From contig DF237491.1 in the NCBI GenBank assembly GCA_000708835.1, forward strand, positions 1 through 59,499: 59,499 bases of DNA. Direction: 5' to 3'. The notes below the pieces were generated by a model. The model did not search any database. It was not told the origin of the DNA and worked only from the letters and a program-made list of their open reading frames with translations. Below, piece by piece: positions 1 to 12,300 of the stretch (position 1 is the stretch's first letter; each line of letters opens with the position of its first letter). The stretch is from Klebsormidium nitens. Its lineage: Eukaryota > Streptophyta > Klebsormidiophyceae > Klebsormidiales > Klebsormidiaceae. The translations under genes were made by a program, and so were the position numbers.

Positions 1-329
1 GATCTTAGTGAAGTCGACGTACCCATTGTTGAAAGGCGCCGCGCGCGGCCCCCATGGGCGGCACCAGTCACCGCGGCGCGGCCGGGCGGCCGGCATCATG
101 CACGCGGGTTCGCGGCCGCGGCTCCACCTCCACGGCCGCCGGCGCCCACCTGGCGCTTGGAGCTGGAGGCAGCTGCTAGGCCGGTGGTGGTGGCCTTCGC
201 CGTCGGTGGGAAATGAACAGCAGAAAATACAGGGCGCCAAGGTGTGCGTTGTTGCGTTGTGCATGCTGCTCTGGGGGCACCATTGTGGAAAAGCATGACA
301 AGGAATAGATGACTTCGTGCATTACCACC
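1..329. other. Upstream region of the first gene, with GC-rich block
   Basis: No gene is supported here. Positions about 36-130 form a very GC-rich block dense in CGCGG/GGCCG motifs, roughly 200-290 bp ahead of the proposed start codon at 330. A comparable block lies about 360 bp ahead of the eIF5B start. It is most simply a CpG-rich promoter or 5' UTR segment. Open frames on both strands here are composition artefacts of the GC-rich sequence. Confidence 0.35.
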
Positions 330-3041
330 ATGATGGCAAGAGGTGCTGCGACAGTGGGTTCCTTGAACCTGAGCAGGAATGTGACCACGAGGGCCCCAAG
401 CGCTGTTCCAGAAACTGGTTTGCCTCTGAGACTCTGCAGCGTGCCATACCCGGGAAGAGGAGGATGCTTTCACAGGGATGGGCGGATGCTGAGCAAAGCA
501 CAAGGTCCCCCTCTGGTTCGCAAACGAGCAGCGTTGCTGACGGCGGCGCAGGATCGTGATGACATCGACATTGTCAAAATCAAGCGTGAGTGCGCTCATT
601 GCAATCAGGAAGAAAGGGTTTGTGGACTAGAGTGTGAGCGTTTGAGCTGAGCTGATCGATGAAGCAATGTGCAAAGAGGCGCCTTCATCCGTCTCATGAG
701 TCCCTGCTTACTGCTCATTCCTACCACAGCTGCAAATGCAGCATGTGCTTTTAAGAGAGATGGAGGGCCTCCTATTAGCGCACAATTGGCAATTGCACAA
801 TAGCGATTTGTTGCTCACATGGTGGCATGTTCTGTACTTCGCTTCTGCACAGGGATATGTGTTCGTCAAATGACAGAGTCTCTGCTCTTTATTATTGAAT
901 GTAATGAATCTGTCCGAATTGTGTTTATGGGTCAGTTCCAAGCCTTTGGACCTTCAAATCTCTTCTGCAGCTGGTTGTCATCACAACATGACTTTTGACA
1001 TTGATGGCACCAGTATTTTTGCAGGCAGGTGTGAATTGATCTGGTCTGAGCACTTGGCTCATCTGTAGACTTTGTCCATTTGACCTTTTTAGACTTTTGG
1101 GGCTTTCCCTGCACTGACCAGCTTATCAGGGACAAGCTTGAAAACTGCTACTACTGCTAGCAGACCTAGAATCTGCTGAGTAACGGGCATAGCTCCTGTA
1201 AACCTCTACTGGGCACAAGCAATGGAGAGAAAGTTGCTCACGCAGGAAGACTGAGGAATTTTACGCCACTTGTCTGTCACTCTACCCAATCCAGCCATTG
1301 AAGAAGCAGATTGCCACCAGGGTTTGAAGGTTCTCTTTCCTGGAGAGCACAATGCTTTGTAGGTCATCTGCACACAGTTTGGTGGCACTCTGCAAAGGAC
1401 TGTCATTTCAAGCTTGGAATGTAGGTTTATACCTGAAGCTTCTCAATCAGAACGCTGTCAGCCTCTACTTCGTGAACGCCCCACATCAAGGCTGTCTTCA
1501 GACACTCAGTACTACATTGTTCAGCTCCTCGTTCGGTGGTGCCACTAAATGCTCCCTTTTGTTATTGAAGAGTAGTTCGTGTTTTGACAGCACTGCGTCA
1601 CTGCCTATCACATCGCCATACTTGCAATCTATCAGCAACCTAGTCGCGCAGAAAACATTGCTGATCTGTCACACACCCCGTTGCCTTTGGTTTCCTGTCT
1701 TTCCACCCTACCTAGTCCTCTTCTGAACGCAGACTCCCAAGCCTTCTTCATGGTCGTTCGTTGCCCACCACATTCTCACTCTCAAAGCTTTCCTTCTCTA
1801 CAGGCCTCTCCGATGGCTCCCAGCTCTTTACCTTCGGCCCCTACGCTCCAGAGCCGGCCCCCTCTCCCACCTTAACCCAGGGCGAGCAGTCACGACCCCA
1901 GTCGTCGAGCTTCGCAAAGCGCTCCTCGGTGCCCAAACGCCCCTCCCGAGCAAAGACCGCCGAGTCCAAACCCGTTGAGGAACCCGCCCCCGAGCCCTCT
2001 CAACCCCGCCGTCCCTCATCGACTTTCGTGCGCCGCTCCCCGATACCACACTCCTCAAATAGGACGCCAGCTTCAGAAACCCCGGTCGCTGTGTCGCCGA
2101 CAGTAACTGCTGCACAAGGGGCGAAGAGCAAGCCAAGTGCGGGGGCACCTCTGACGGGAGTGCGCGAGAGAACCGAGGCCCCGGTTCCAACCCAGGACCG
2201 GTTGCGCCCCAAATCTCAGTTCTTGCGGAGGTCGCCGGTCGCCGGGGGTCGGAAGTTGAGGGCTGCAGTCCCGAGCTCCGGCCAGAAAGCGTCCAGCGAT
2301 GACGAGCCGAAAGCGTTGAGCCGACTGCCATCGGCATTCAGCAAAAAGTCAACCATCCTCAGGAAACCTCCAAGAAAACTCGAGACTGAGAAAGCAGAGC
2401 CGGCAGTGGATACTGGAAGTCGGTCGAGCCGGCCCCCATCGTCATTCCAGAAAGCATCCCTAGTTGCCGGGCGCCCTGCCCGAAAGGTACCAGAATCTTT
2501 CTTGTCCGAGAAGGAACTTGCAAAAGGAGACGGAGCAGCCCGGCCAAAACGCGCGGCGACTGCGTTCAAGAAAGCATCGCCAGTTGCCGGGCGCCCCGCC
2601 CGGAAGACACCAGATCCTGCCTCGTCCAAGAAGGACGTTACGAGAGACGTTACGGGAGACGAGAGGGCAGCCAAGCCAAAGCGGGCGGCGACCACCTTCA
2701 AGAGAGCGTCGCCAATCACGGCAAAAGGACGGGGCGCTCGGAAGCCAGGCCCCCGGGTTATCCAGGATCTGACGGGGATTGTAACGAACGGAGTGGCAAA
2801 GGCTGCGGTGGCTGTGGAAAGAACGGTAGAGAAGTTGGTCGGGGATGTCGTTGGGAGCGGAACAGGGGCCTCGGATCTGGAAGATGAGGGGGAATGGGCG
2901 AGCGGAGAGTCGGATTTGCATAACATGAAGCTGGGAGAGCTGAGGCAGCTTGCAAAGGAGCGGAAAATTAAGGGGATGTGGACACTGAAGAAGGAGGAGC
3001 TGATAGAAGCACTCGAAGTGTCTTTCTCGGAGGATGTCTAG
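330..3041 (+). CDS. Plastid-targeted Rho-N (SAP-like) domain protein, RHON1-like
   Basis: Exons are 330-585 and 1804-3041, with a phase-1 junction. The single 1.2-kb intron uses GTGAGT and a pyrimidine-rich CTACAG acceptor. The product is 497 aa. The start at 330 sits in an ideal ACCACC-ATG context; 309 and 333 are in-frame alternatives. Residues 1 to about 60 are rich in Ala/Arg/Ser/Thr and poor in acidic residues, like a chloroplast transit peptide. Residues about 95-380 are disordered and basic, with seven imperfect repeats of an S/T-x-F-x-K/R-K/R-S/A-S-P unit. The last 40 residues (about 458-490) form a compact helical module, LGELRQLAKERKIKG followed by KKEELIEALE. This matches the Rho-terminator N-terminal/SAP-like fold of plant RHON1-type plastid RNA-binding proteins. 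A role in plastid RNA binding or processing is inferred from the family. The Rho-N domain itself is convincing; orthology to RHON1 is less certain. Confidence 0.7.
1890..2755 (+). repeat. Coding repeat in the Rho-N protein (about 7 basic units)
   Basis: Seven imperfect protein units share the pattern R-P/A-x-S/T-x-F-x-K/R-K/R-S/A-S-P/x-V/I, often followed by AGRPARK and a Pro/Glu-rich spacer. Two consecutive units, near 2445-2500 and 2565-2620, are close at both the DNA and protein level, which implies recent duplication. The three most C-terminal units share the AxxFK(K/R)ASP core. The units are spaced about 25-45 residues apart and are predicted to be disordered. Confidence 0.7.
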
Positions 3042-4304
3042 GCAAGCGTGCATCCCAATCTTGACATGCGAAAGCTTTTTGGGACGACGTATATGAGAGC
3101 TATTGTGATACAAGGAATACATCCTTCTGAAATCGACTTGACTCCTGTCTGATTTGGAAGGAAGTAAAGCAGAAAAACTATCATGCTGGCGCGACACCTT
3201 ACGACGCCGCGCAGCACCATGCCATGTCTACGAACCGGAATATTGACGATGTATGTACTCTGAGAGACTTTGCCAACCCCTTGTGCTGCACCCACAAGCT
3301 TGAATGGTTCGTGATTTTTTGATGCAAAGGTCGTTTTCTTGATTGATATTCTACTCCAGAACTACAATCGGTGATTGTGACAAAACGTAACCGGTTACAT
3401 GATCCGACCATGCAGCAAGTACATGCGTACGGTATTAATTGCTGCACACTCCGAAGCAGCAGGTGCTTGCGCTTTTTGATTCCAAATTTGAGTGCATGCA
3501 ACCATCGCCGCCTTCGAGCAGGCATAGCCATCTTCATGTGCGGAACTTCAAGTAAGATTTGACTCGCACTAAACCTCAAAAGGGCTCGACTACCAAATTT
3601 CGAAAGCCTCCTGCCTAATCCGGTGATTCCGTCACGAGTTCGGCTGCATGGGACGAGGTTTATCCTGGAAAGCACATAATACATGCTTCAACGCAGTTAG
3701 GCTTCAGCTACAAGGCCTAAGCAGTAATATGAGTCAGGACTCAGGACATCCATCAGCAATTATTATTGCAAGAGTCAGCAAGACATGCACAGAAATTTCA
3801 CGGGGGTATCCTGATTCCTGAGTCCTGACTGACATAACCCAAGGGTTTAAGGCAGATACAGCTGAGCCGAAAAGTAAAATCAAGATCGACCTGTACGGCC
3901 CTTTGACTTGTACTGACCGCAGTATTAACTACCGTACAACGTCGGAGTCCGTCGCAGATGCGCATTGCGATCAGCTGCAAAGATGACATCATTGACCATC
4001 ATTGACTGGCATCCCTTTGTTGCTAGTTTGTTGAAGGAACAATATGGGCCAATGGCGCTCAGCGCTGAGCAGCTGAGCTACTAACTTCAGAATACAAATC
4101 CCTGTCAAACTTTGGTATCCTTGATATCCTTGTCCTTTGACGTTCAATGCATTTACAGCAGATTCCCTGATTCGCATAGCGTTGGCTAGCGCGCCCCATT
4201 AGGAAAGCTCCTCTAGCTAGCAGCTGAGGTTGTGTTAAATCCGTCCAGCTACGCGGCGTCCACTGCACGGCGGGTCGTCCATAACATCCTGCAACGTTCC
4301 AAGA
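3042..4304. other. Intergenic region with an inverted repeat
   Basis: No coding region was recognised. The interval covers the 3' flank of the Rho-N gene and the promoter/5' UTR of the hydrolase gene. It contains a perfect 14-bp inverted repeat (GTCAGGACTCAGGA near 3732-3745 and its complement near 3817-3830, about 70 bp apart), which could be a small foldback element. Confidence 0.4.
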
Positions 4305-7300
4305 ATGGCTGCACATCAGGAGTCCGCCCCGTCTGATGACCTCTTGAAAGGTGAGTTGGACAAAGTCCATGTCTGTCGCTTCTTTTGTCCTCCTCCTCTG
4401 ACGTGATCCTCGAGCACGTGGGCTTGGGAATCCAATCACTTTGTGCTCTTACAATGGTTTTTAAGCACCAGCCAAATGCTGGCACTAGCATCACAATGAA
4501 GCTAATTCGCTCTCTTAAAAAGTTCATATTTCAATGTGGTCGACACACAAACAAGGTGGCAAATAAAGTTGGCAAACATTGGCAGCACTTTACGGACACC
4601 ATCTTTACAACAGACTTCAAAACTGAAAGCTCGTTTGCACCATCTTCTTAAGAAGAAAGTGGTCTTCAGTGAAAAGCCCCATAATTCTGTGATCAATCCT
4701 TTTTCTTACATTCTCTCCAAGTAATAAAACGAGGCAGCTGGAAACATCCCCCTATGAACTTGTGGCAAGATGAGAATGCAGCACTCAAGCTCCGACATAA
4801 CAGCAGGACACCCTTTTGTTTCACTTCTAGCCCACACTTGATGTGCAAAGCTCCAAAGTTGGCCAGTACTCCAACAAATATTTTGACGATAGGAGCGTCG
4901 AAGATGGCTATAACATGATGCATGCCTTTTACACTGACGTTTACTTAGCACTCTGCAGCTGACAGTGGCCTTGGCCGCCAGTTGAGTCTATCAAAAGCAG
5001 AGGCAGTTTGCAGTTAAAAGGATATTTTGACTTTGTTGATATCATACTCGCAAAGTGTACAGATGTATCTTCGCAAATACTGCATGATCGAGAGTCCCTT
5101 CAGATGCATTCTGTGAGGATCAGACATGTCCACTCTTTGACCTGATAAGAAATTCTAGGGAAGTAATTGGTCGAGCAAGTTCTGAATGCGATGGCTGTCT
5201 TTGGCAGAGAGAAATGGTCTCAACATTCTTGGGGAGTGACCAATGAAGGGACACACAAGCTTTACTATGGCCGATGAAGGAAACTCCTGTAAGGGCTTGT
5301 TTCAGTCTCCAAGCCTGGTGCAGGCACTATCGTAAAGGCGGGAGGACACAATCTCAATGTGGTCAACAGAGGAAAGGGCCCAGCAGTTCTCATGCTGCAT
5401 GGCTTTCCCAACTCCTCAACACTCTACAAGCATCAGGTGAGCGCACTGCTTTTCAAAGCACCACTTGAACACTTTCTTATCCAACTTTATCAAGATAGCC
5501 CTAATGCAAATCATGGTTCACAAAAGTCTGAAACATAATTTTTCTCACACTGTGCCATTGCACGAGGAAATCTCAATGTTGCTGCTGCAGGGAAATGTGC
5601 TACTCTCGCTCAGCTATGGGCTGGCCACTAACTTTGGCCTCGTTGGAGAAATGGTAGCTTTGCAGAGAGACCAAGATGATGCTCACAATAGCAATGGCTG
5701 AGCATCTCGGAAGCGTTACACCACAGTGTATCATCGTCCACATCAGACAATGTTGCCTAAATCACATCAGGTTACATACATCCGTCATGGATCATGATTG
5801 GCCCCTGACCAAGTTGCCTTGCATCGTTATGCAGATTCCCTTCTTGGTGGACCATGGTTTCCAGGTTATCGTGCCTGATCTCCTGGGCTTTGGTGGGAGT
5901 GACAAGCCTCAGGATGTGGAGCCCTACACTCTGGACAACCAAGTCACCATGCTGAAAGGTAGTGTCGAAAGCTCTCCCTTGCCTCTTTGGCACAGTCCAC
6001 CGCACCTGATTATTTTCCTAGCTCAAAATCCACTAACAACGCTGACATTCGAAAAGATCATACTGGGTGTGGCATCCTGCTCCAGGTTCGGAGACAAGGC
6101 TCCATCTCTTAAGATCCGGCTTAATCAATTTCGAGAGTTCTGCTTTGGCTTACCAAGCAGATTACGTTTTACTTTTCTCTTTCAAGCTGCAGGCTCCGTC
6201 ACATCAGCTGCTTTTGCCAGACTCTGGCAAAAGCAGCTGATGTGAATCGGCGATTCACATCAAGATTTCGTCATGGACTGAAAATTCTGGTTTACATTGC
6301 TGCAGAGGTTCTGGACCAACTAGGCGTAGACAAGGCGGTGGTCGTGGGGCATGACTGGGGCGCCGGCTTGGCGTGGCACTTTGCAGGTGGGGGCCAAACG
6401 TCACCCTTGTGAAACGTGCTTCGGTGCTTCCTATCAGGCTGGTTGCAGGATGGGACGAACAACCTGCTTGTCGAAGTACGAAACATCCATTGCTCACCGC
6501 GTTGCTTCTCCAGTACTCTCATATGAATGCAATTCTCCTTTGAGGCAGTCATCGTTTTGATGTCAGAAATGTCTTACGACTGACTCGTGAAAGCAGAATC
6601 AGGAAAGCTCTGTATATGTTTTGCGTGGCATGTTGAACCAAGTTCATTCGTCTGTGCAGCGTTGGCCCCTGAGAGGACGACCCGCCTTGTCGCACTATCC
6701 GTAGGCCATCCGGCCCAGTACTTCAATACGGGCGAGCAGCAACAGCTTTCATGGTGAGACTTGTGACCTTCATTCAAAAGAGGTGATATGTCGCTTCTGA
6801 CATCCTATCCGTTTGACCATATTTTTCTCGTCCGATTGATTCATTTATGTCTTCTGCTCAGCGACTTCCTATCAAAGGTCAGAAGAAGAGTAGTCGATTT
6901 AGAAGGCCGCTTGCAACGCCAAAGTCGTGATGCTGACCAAACAGATTGAACAATCAGATTCGAAAACTCTTACTTTCACACGAATGGACGCATCTACGCA
7001 AACACACTGCATACTCCGGTCCACTACCCGCTGCTGTCCTAGCGGCTCAACGCAGCACTTATTCGATGCTTTGCATCCGTCACCATATAAGCAACACGCT
7101 CACGCTTTTTGCGACCACACGTGGCAGCTGCAAACTTGTCAGTCCTACAGGTACATGCTTATCTTTCTGCACGAGGGGCTGGCCGAACGAGTCATTACGG
7201 ACGGCAGCGTTCTGTCCAAGGTCACCCCTGCTTCCCAGATGGTCCTTTTTGCCACGGACGAGTTCGTACAGATGTTTGCTGACCTGGCGAAGCCGGGGAA

Positions 7301-8462
7301 CGCCACAGCAGGCCTCAACTGGTACAGGTAGGCCCCAGTGCTGCCAGTGACGAGTGCTGGTGTATGTTTGAAATCCTCAGCTCAGCTGCCCGTTTCTTTG
7401 TGATCAAGTGCTCTTCAAAAGGCACTGGCAGTCTCCGCATACTCCTCGTAGGTTAGTCTCTGGGTATGATAGTAGAGTCCCCGGGGAGGTACAAAAGTAA
7501 AGACCCAAACCAAGAATTGAACCTGCTCCGCACCCGTACCCACCCTAACCCCCAAAGTAACCCCACCCGTTCCCCGGACCCTTTTTTTATATCGTACCTA
7601 GAACTATCCTACCTAAACTATAGGTCAATAGTATCCACTTGAGCTTCATGTTTGACAACGGCCGTAACCTTCAGCACAGACAATAAGTTGATGGTCGCAC
7701 GTGCACGGTCCCCCCGCGTGAATGTCGAAACCCAAGCCAGGAGCTGCAACCGGCAGCCAATCAGTCTACCAGGGTGAAACAGCACACAGTCGGTCAAGAA
7801 AGCCTTTCTGGACAACCATGTCGTTTCTCGACTGAACGTTGTATCGCCTCATGACGGAGTGGCGCCTGAAGCTGCGACAAAGCAGCTCTTGTGTCAACAA
7901 CGCAGGGCAAACGTCACGCCCGAGAAGATGGTGGCGGGTTACATCACGCAGACGCCCCCGGTGGAAGTAGATACGCTCATGATCTGGCCGACCGGAGACC
8001 ATTATGCCTGCTGCGAGGCCCAGGCGAAAGGCTCTGAGGCCTTTGTAAAGGGGCGCTTCAGGTTTGTCTAATGACAGCAGCATCTGTAATGCTTCTAACC
8101 ATAGAATTCATGTCCCTGATTCTGTTCCGCTCTGGTTCGTGCCTTCAGCTGCTCTTATATGTTGCTCGAGGACGTGCAAATGTAGACGAAAGTTCATCAG
8201 GCGAGCATCAGGATCAAAAGAAAGTTACTGAGTCATATTTTGCGAGCCGTTCAGCTTTAGATGTTCGCATCAGCTCTTCTCTGTTCTTTCACGAAGATGC
8301 AAAGCTAGGGCTTGCATGCGCAACTTAGCTACGATTCGTTCCTGAGCTGCTTTATGGATTGCGTGCAGGTACGAGCGTGTTGAGTGCGACAGCCACTTTG
8401 TCACGTGGAGTGCGCCCGACAAGGTTAATGAGCTCTTGCTAGGATTTTTGACGGAGTCCTAA
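4305..8462 (+). CDS. Alpha/beta-hydrolase, epoxide hydrolase family
   Basis: Eight exons: 4305-4350, 5324-5436, 5835-5958, 6306-6386, 6660-6753, 7151-7327, 7906-8061 and 8369-8462. Every junction keeps frame with GT-AG borders. The product is 294 aa, slightly shorter than typical soluble epoxide hydrolases (about 315-320). The oxyanion-hole motif HGFP is at residues 41-44 and is followed by the family strand VIVPDLLGFGGSDKP. The nucleophile is Asp111 in GHDWGA, the acid is Asp243 in the WPTGDH context, and the base is His273 in DSHF. The cap region contains SWYMLIFLHEG and ends in NWYR, as in the epoxide-hydrolase subfamily. No transit peptide is evident, so the enzyme is likely cytosolic and hydrolyses epoxides or related esters; the substrate is unknown. 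The aspartate nucleophile favours an epoxide (or halide) hydrolase over a serine esterase. The Gly-x-Gly usually found ahead of the catalytic His is replaced by CDS. The gene is convergent with the enoyl-CoA hydratase gene. Confidence 0.88.
6200..6261. repeat. Perfect palindrome in hydrolase intron 3
   Basis: Two 22-bp arms (6200-6221 and 6223-6244) are exact reverse complements around one central base. The right end overlaps a second hairpin with 10-bp arms (6239-6248 and 6252-6261) and a 3-base loop. Both lie in the intron about 45-105 bp ahead of the exon that encodes the catalytic nucleophile. The transcript would fold into two adjacent strong stems. Confidence 0.9.
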
Positions 8463-9391
8463 TCCTCATCTGAAAGCCGCGTTTGTGATGCCCTTCGTCT
8501 ACTAAATGAGCGGATACATTTTTGCCACTGAGCATTGTAAATACACTGAGAGATACATAGGGATGTTGGTTTTGAAATGATCCATCATCTTTTGTGGAAG
8601 TGAGTTGAGATTCCAACTTGAGAGTGTGTAAGAGATGTACGATTGCGCAAGCAGTTTACAGCGTACTGACTGTCTTTGTCACCATTCGGAAATAAACCGG
8701 TCTCAGACGTACACTTGACCGTTGAACATAGCAGTGAATCGACAATCAGGAGCCTTGGATCCGTAAAGTTGACTCGCGTTTTGTTAATGGCATCCTCTGT
8801 CGTGCCATTGCGCGTAGGCGCTCTGCAGTTTTCACAACGTACAGCTCCATTATATACAACGTAAATGATGCATGCATGCATGGTGCTCACTCGCAAGACT
8901 CAGAGTCTCTTGCGGCACTGCATGCTCGAAGCATTTTCTTAAAATTCCGATGCGGCATACATCAATTCGCGACACGTCCGTTAAAAAAGTTATTTGGCAG
9001 GCTTGAGACCTGGCCTCAAGCTCAAGCTTGCATGTGAGCCTGCCGCCATGACCGTCCATGTGCATATAACTCAGTGCGCTGCCAGGAAAGGCTGCGCTTG
9101 CCTTGATCGATCCTGTCGAAAGAGACACGCGGCGTGCCTTGCTTGAGAGCTGGACTATAGGCATAGACTCAGCATACGCATGCCTCCTTACGATAGGACC
9201 GTGCGTCACCTGGCACCACGCAGCAATTGAAGCCAATTAAACATGTGCACTGTGATCTACATACGGGTTTGGCAGGGCGAGCCGCCCGCGGCCATCTATT
9301 TGTACAAGTTGAGGGGTCTCGCAATCTCTGCTTGGGACGTTCTCAACGGGATACGCGACACGGCAGAATAGCGGGGCGCCGCATGCTATGA
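8463..9391. other. Convergent intergenic region
   Basis: This region holds the 3' ends of the hydrolase (plus) and enoyl-CoA hydratase (minus) genes. No ORF with recognisable protein character was found on either strand. Both transcripts presumably terminate here. Confidence 0.4.
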
Positions 9392-12300
9392 TCAATTGCC
9401 GGTGTACACAGGCGCTCGCTTCTCAGCGAATGCGGCCAGCCCCTCCAACCGATCGCGCGTGGACAGAGTTTCCGCATAACACTCCTGCTCGATCTGCAAC
9501 CCGTCTACGAGCTTCGCCTCGATGCCCCGGTCGATGGCCGCTTTGGCCGCTTGGATAGCGACAGGGCCCTGCAAATCGTTGCAAAACCTAGAGACTTCAC
9601 CAACATGCTCACTTTGTGTTTCGGCTCGATTTTGCTTCGTTCAGATCAATTGAGAGGCATGCTGATCCGCCTCATGTGGTTGAAGAAAGGACGCTCGATC
9701 TTTCTTTTGCATGGCCGGAGACACTGTTCGGCTTCTATCGTGCTTTGACAGCTCCAATCGGGCTTAGACGACTAGCTTCGGCGTTTTAGCACGAGCTGGC
9801 ACTAATACCATGAAAGACCTAGTGTCTCTTTCTAGTCTCCTACTCAGAACAGATGTAGGAGATGCGAACACCATGACGCAACTGATGACGGCATCGTTCC
9901 TGCGGGTCTTTAAACCTCTGCAGCCGACGTGATTTCTGAAAGTATGATTCATGAACTGGCACCGAGAACGCAGTCACAAACCTTTCGAGGCGGAAGTAAG
10001 GAGGGCATTATGAAAATAGCACCGAGCACACAGTCAGCAACGCCCTGTTGGGACAATCTTACGTCACCACAAGCGCGGAACGTGGACTCACCTTTTTCAG
10101 AATTTCGGCGGCGAGTTCCAGGGCCTTGTCGAAGGCTTCCCCGGGACCCACCAAGTGGTTGAGCACACCTGATTCCGTTACGGAGCAGGGTTCAGAGGCC
10201 GGAACTGGGACGCTCAGCCTAGCCTTCACTTTCCAGTGAATGACGCGCACGAGAAATCCCGGATTTCACTTTTTACGTCCTTTTTGACAGCTTTCTTTAG
10301 ATCTCTCGATTTGTCTCTGCAGTCGATTTGAGAGCTACCTAGATGTGCCCACACAAAAGTGGCCACGCTTTCTAACCATCTTTAGATCGCAGCGTGCGAC
10401 TCGAATGTAATCGAATCCCGCCCATGCAAAGCTGGTTGGCATGCCCCGCACACGGTGAGCATCGTTTCGTCAAGTCATTCAACCCGAAAGACAATGAAAC
10501 TGCCAGGAACAAGATAAACAATGAATTGCCATACCTATTCGGTAGGCCTCCTGCGCGTCCACAATCCGCCCCGTGAAAATGAGCTCCTTCGCCTTCGAAA
10601 CGCCCACCAGCCGGGGCAACCTTTGCGTTCCCCCAGCCCTGCACACACCCAAGAATGTAGACCGATTGCCTGCCGGTAGCTCGTTTTTCCTTTCAATCTC
10701 AAAAGTGTCGGGCCCACTCTAGTTCCTACTCCTGGAACGGTTTCCACTTGCGGGTTACAAGGTGCAGATTTTGCTATCCCGCCAATCAACAGGTCCCATC
10801 CCGGATCTCATGGCGAAAGAGAACTGCTCGGAGAGCGAGAGAGTCATACTTGATTGAATAGCGGTCCCTGACGAACTTGCATGAGTGCTGATCTTTGAAA
10901 CGAGGGGCTGACTAAGGCACTCTTCCTGGACGCAGCAACAGTCTGGAAGTCCGGCGCTCGATCCAGACAATGAGCTAAATGTCCGTGTTGTTTGGCGGTA
11001 GCCACAACGGGACGTTTGCTAAACTTGTGCTGAGGGAAAGCAGCACGGAGGGTCTTACCCTGGAATAATGGCCAGCCCTGTCTCCGGCAAACCTAGCCTG
11101 GTATTCTGACCTGTGAGGTGGCCATGCTGTGATGTCAGGATTGAGACGAAGTTTAAAACTTGGAGATAACAGCCATGATTAAGATTGTGCATCAGGATCC
11201 AGTCAGAACAACTTGCGGGAGGAATGAGGAGGCGAGTGGAAGAACGTGATAGAATCAACTTGCACGCGCCTAGAGCCATAGACGATTGCTCACACAAGGT
11301 TATGCTGCACACTGTGGCGTCACCAGTAATCCTCAATAATCAGCACGTCAACAACAAGGAAGGAACCGCCATTACAAGCCCGCAAACTCCTTTATATTGA
11401 CTGCTATTCTCACCCCCCACCCGTAGATCACATGACAGCGCCAACTCAAGCCCGCCTCCTAGAGCGTGGCCCTCCACTGCTGCAATTGTAGGAACTCGGA
11501 GGTCCTGCACAAACCTGACGCATTCGGCTCCTGCAGAAAGTGTCTCCTGACTTGTGCAGATTTGGCAAGTGCTTCGCAAGGTCCTTGAGAAACGTAGGAA
11601 CGCAGCATTTTGTAGTGGTCGAATGGGGCAGAGAGCAAGAAGCATCTGATTGTATGTGCGGAGCCCCAGTGAGGCTGACTATGAAAAGCTGACGGACATG
11701 CGCACCTCCAAAGCTTTGAACACTGCTCCGAGCTGCCGCACAAATTTCTGAACCCCATCTTGAGTCATCTCCTTCCGCTCCTGCAGGTTGGGATTTCAAA
11801 CCGTTTTGGCACGGTCCCTTCTGTAACAAGCAACTACATCACGGTGCATTCCTGAGTTCAACACTTGGGTCAAACTTAGATGTGAGCTCTCCTGTCCTCT
11901 CAAATCCAGGCAAGAGGGCTTTGTGTTGCCCTGGCGAATGTCTTCAACGAGCCTTGACAGTCCCGACCAGGGACTACAAGCATTGCTTTGATGATACATT
12001 GCACTTTCAATGTACAGTGTCACTCTGTAAAGAAGCAGCGCACAGACGACCGGCATGCCCGTAAAGCATGGAAGTTGGAGTCACCTTGAGGTCCGCCCCA
12101 GCGCAGAACACCTTCGGAACATTGCTGTGCAGTATGACAGCCCTGACTTGATCGTCCCTCTGAATACTCTCAATTGCTTCCTCGAGCTGCTCCAGAAGCG
12201 TCCGCCCGAGGGCGTTCTTTGCATGGGGGCGTTGCAATGACACCGCTACCACCCCTGCGCCACATGATATTCCATGTGTTTAAAGCTCAAATTAGAGGGG

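Noticed and set aside
176-470. Minus-strand open frame that reads like a hydrophobic membrane-protein exon
   Set aside because: It is antisense to exon 1 of the Rho-N gene, which has a good Kozak start, a transit-peptide profile and an exact phase match to exon 2. No partner exons were found on the minus strand.
1352-1726. 124-codon plus-strand frame ahead of the Rho-N main exon
   Set aside because: It lies within the intron of the Rho-N gene, is out of frame with a valid splice junction, and has no recognisable motifs.
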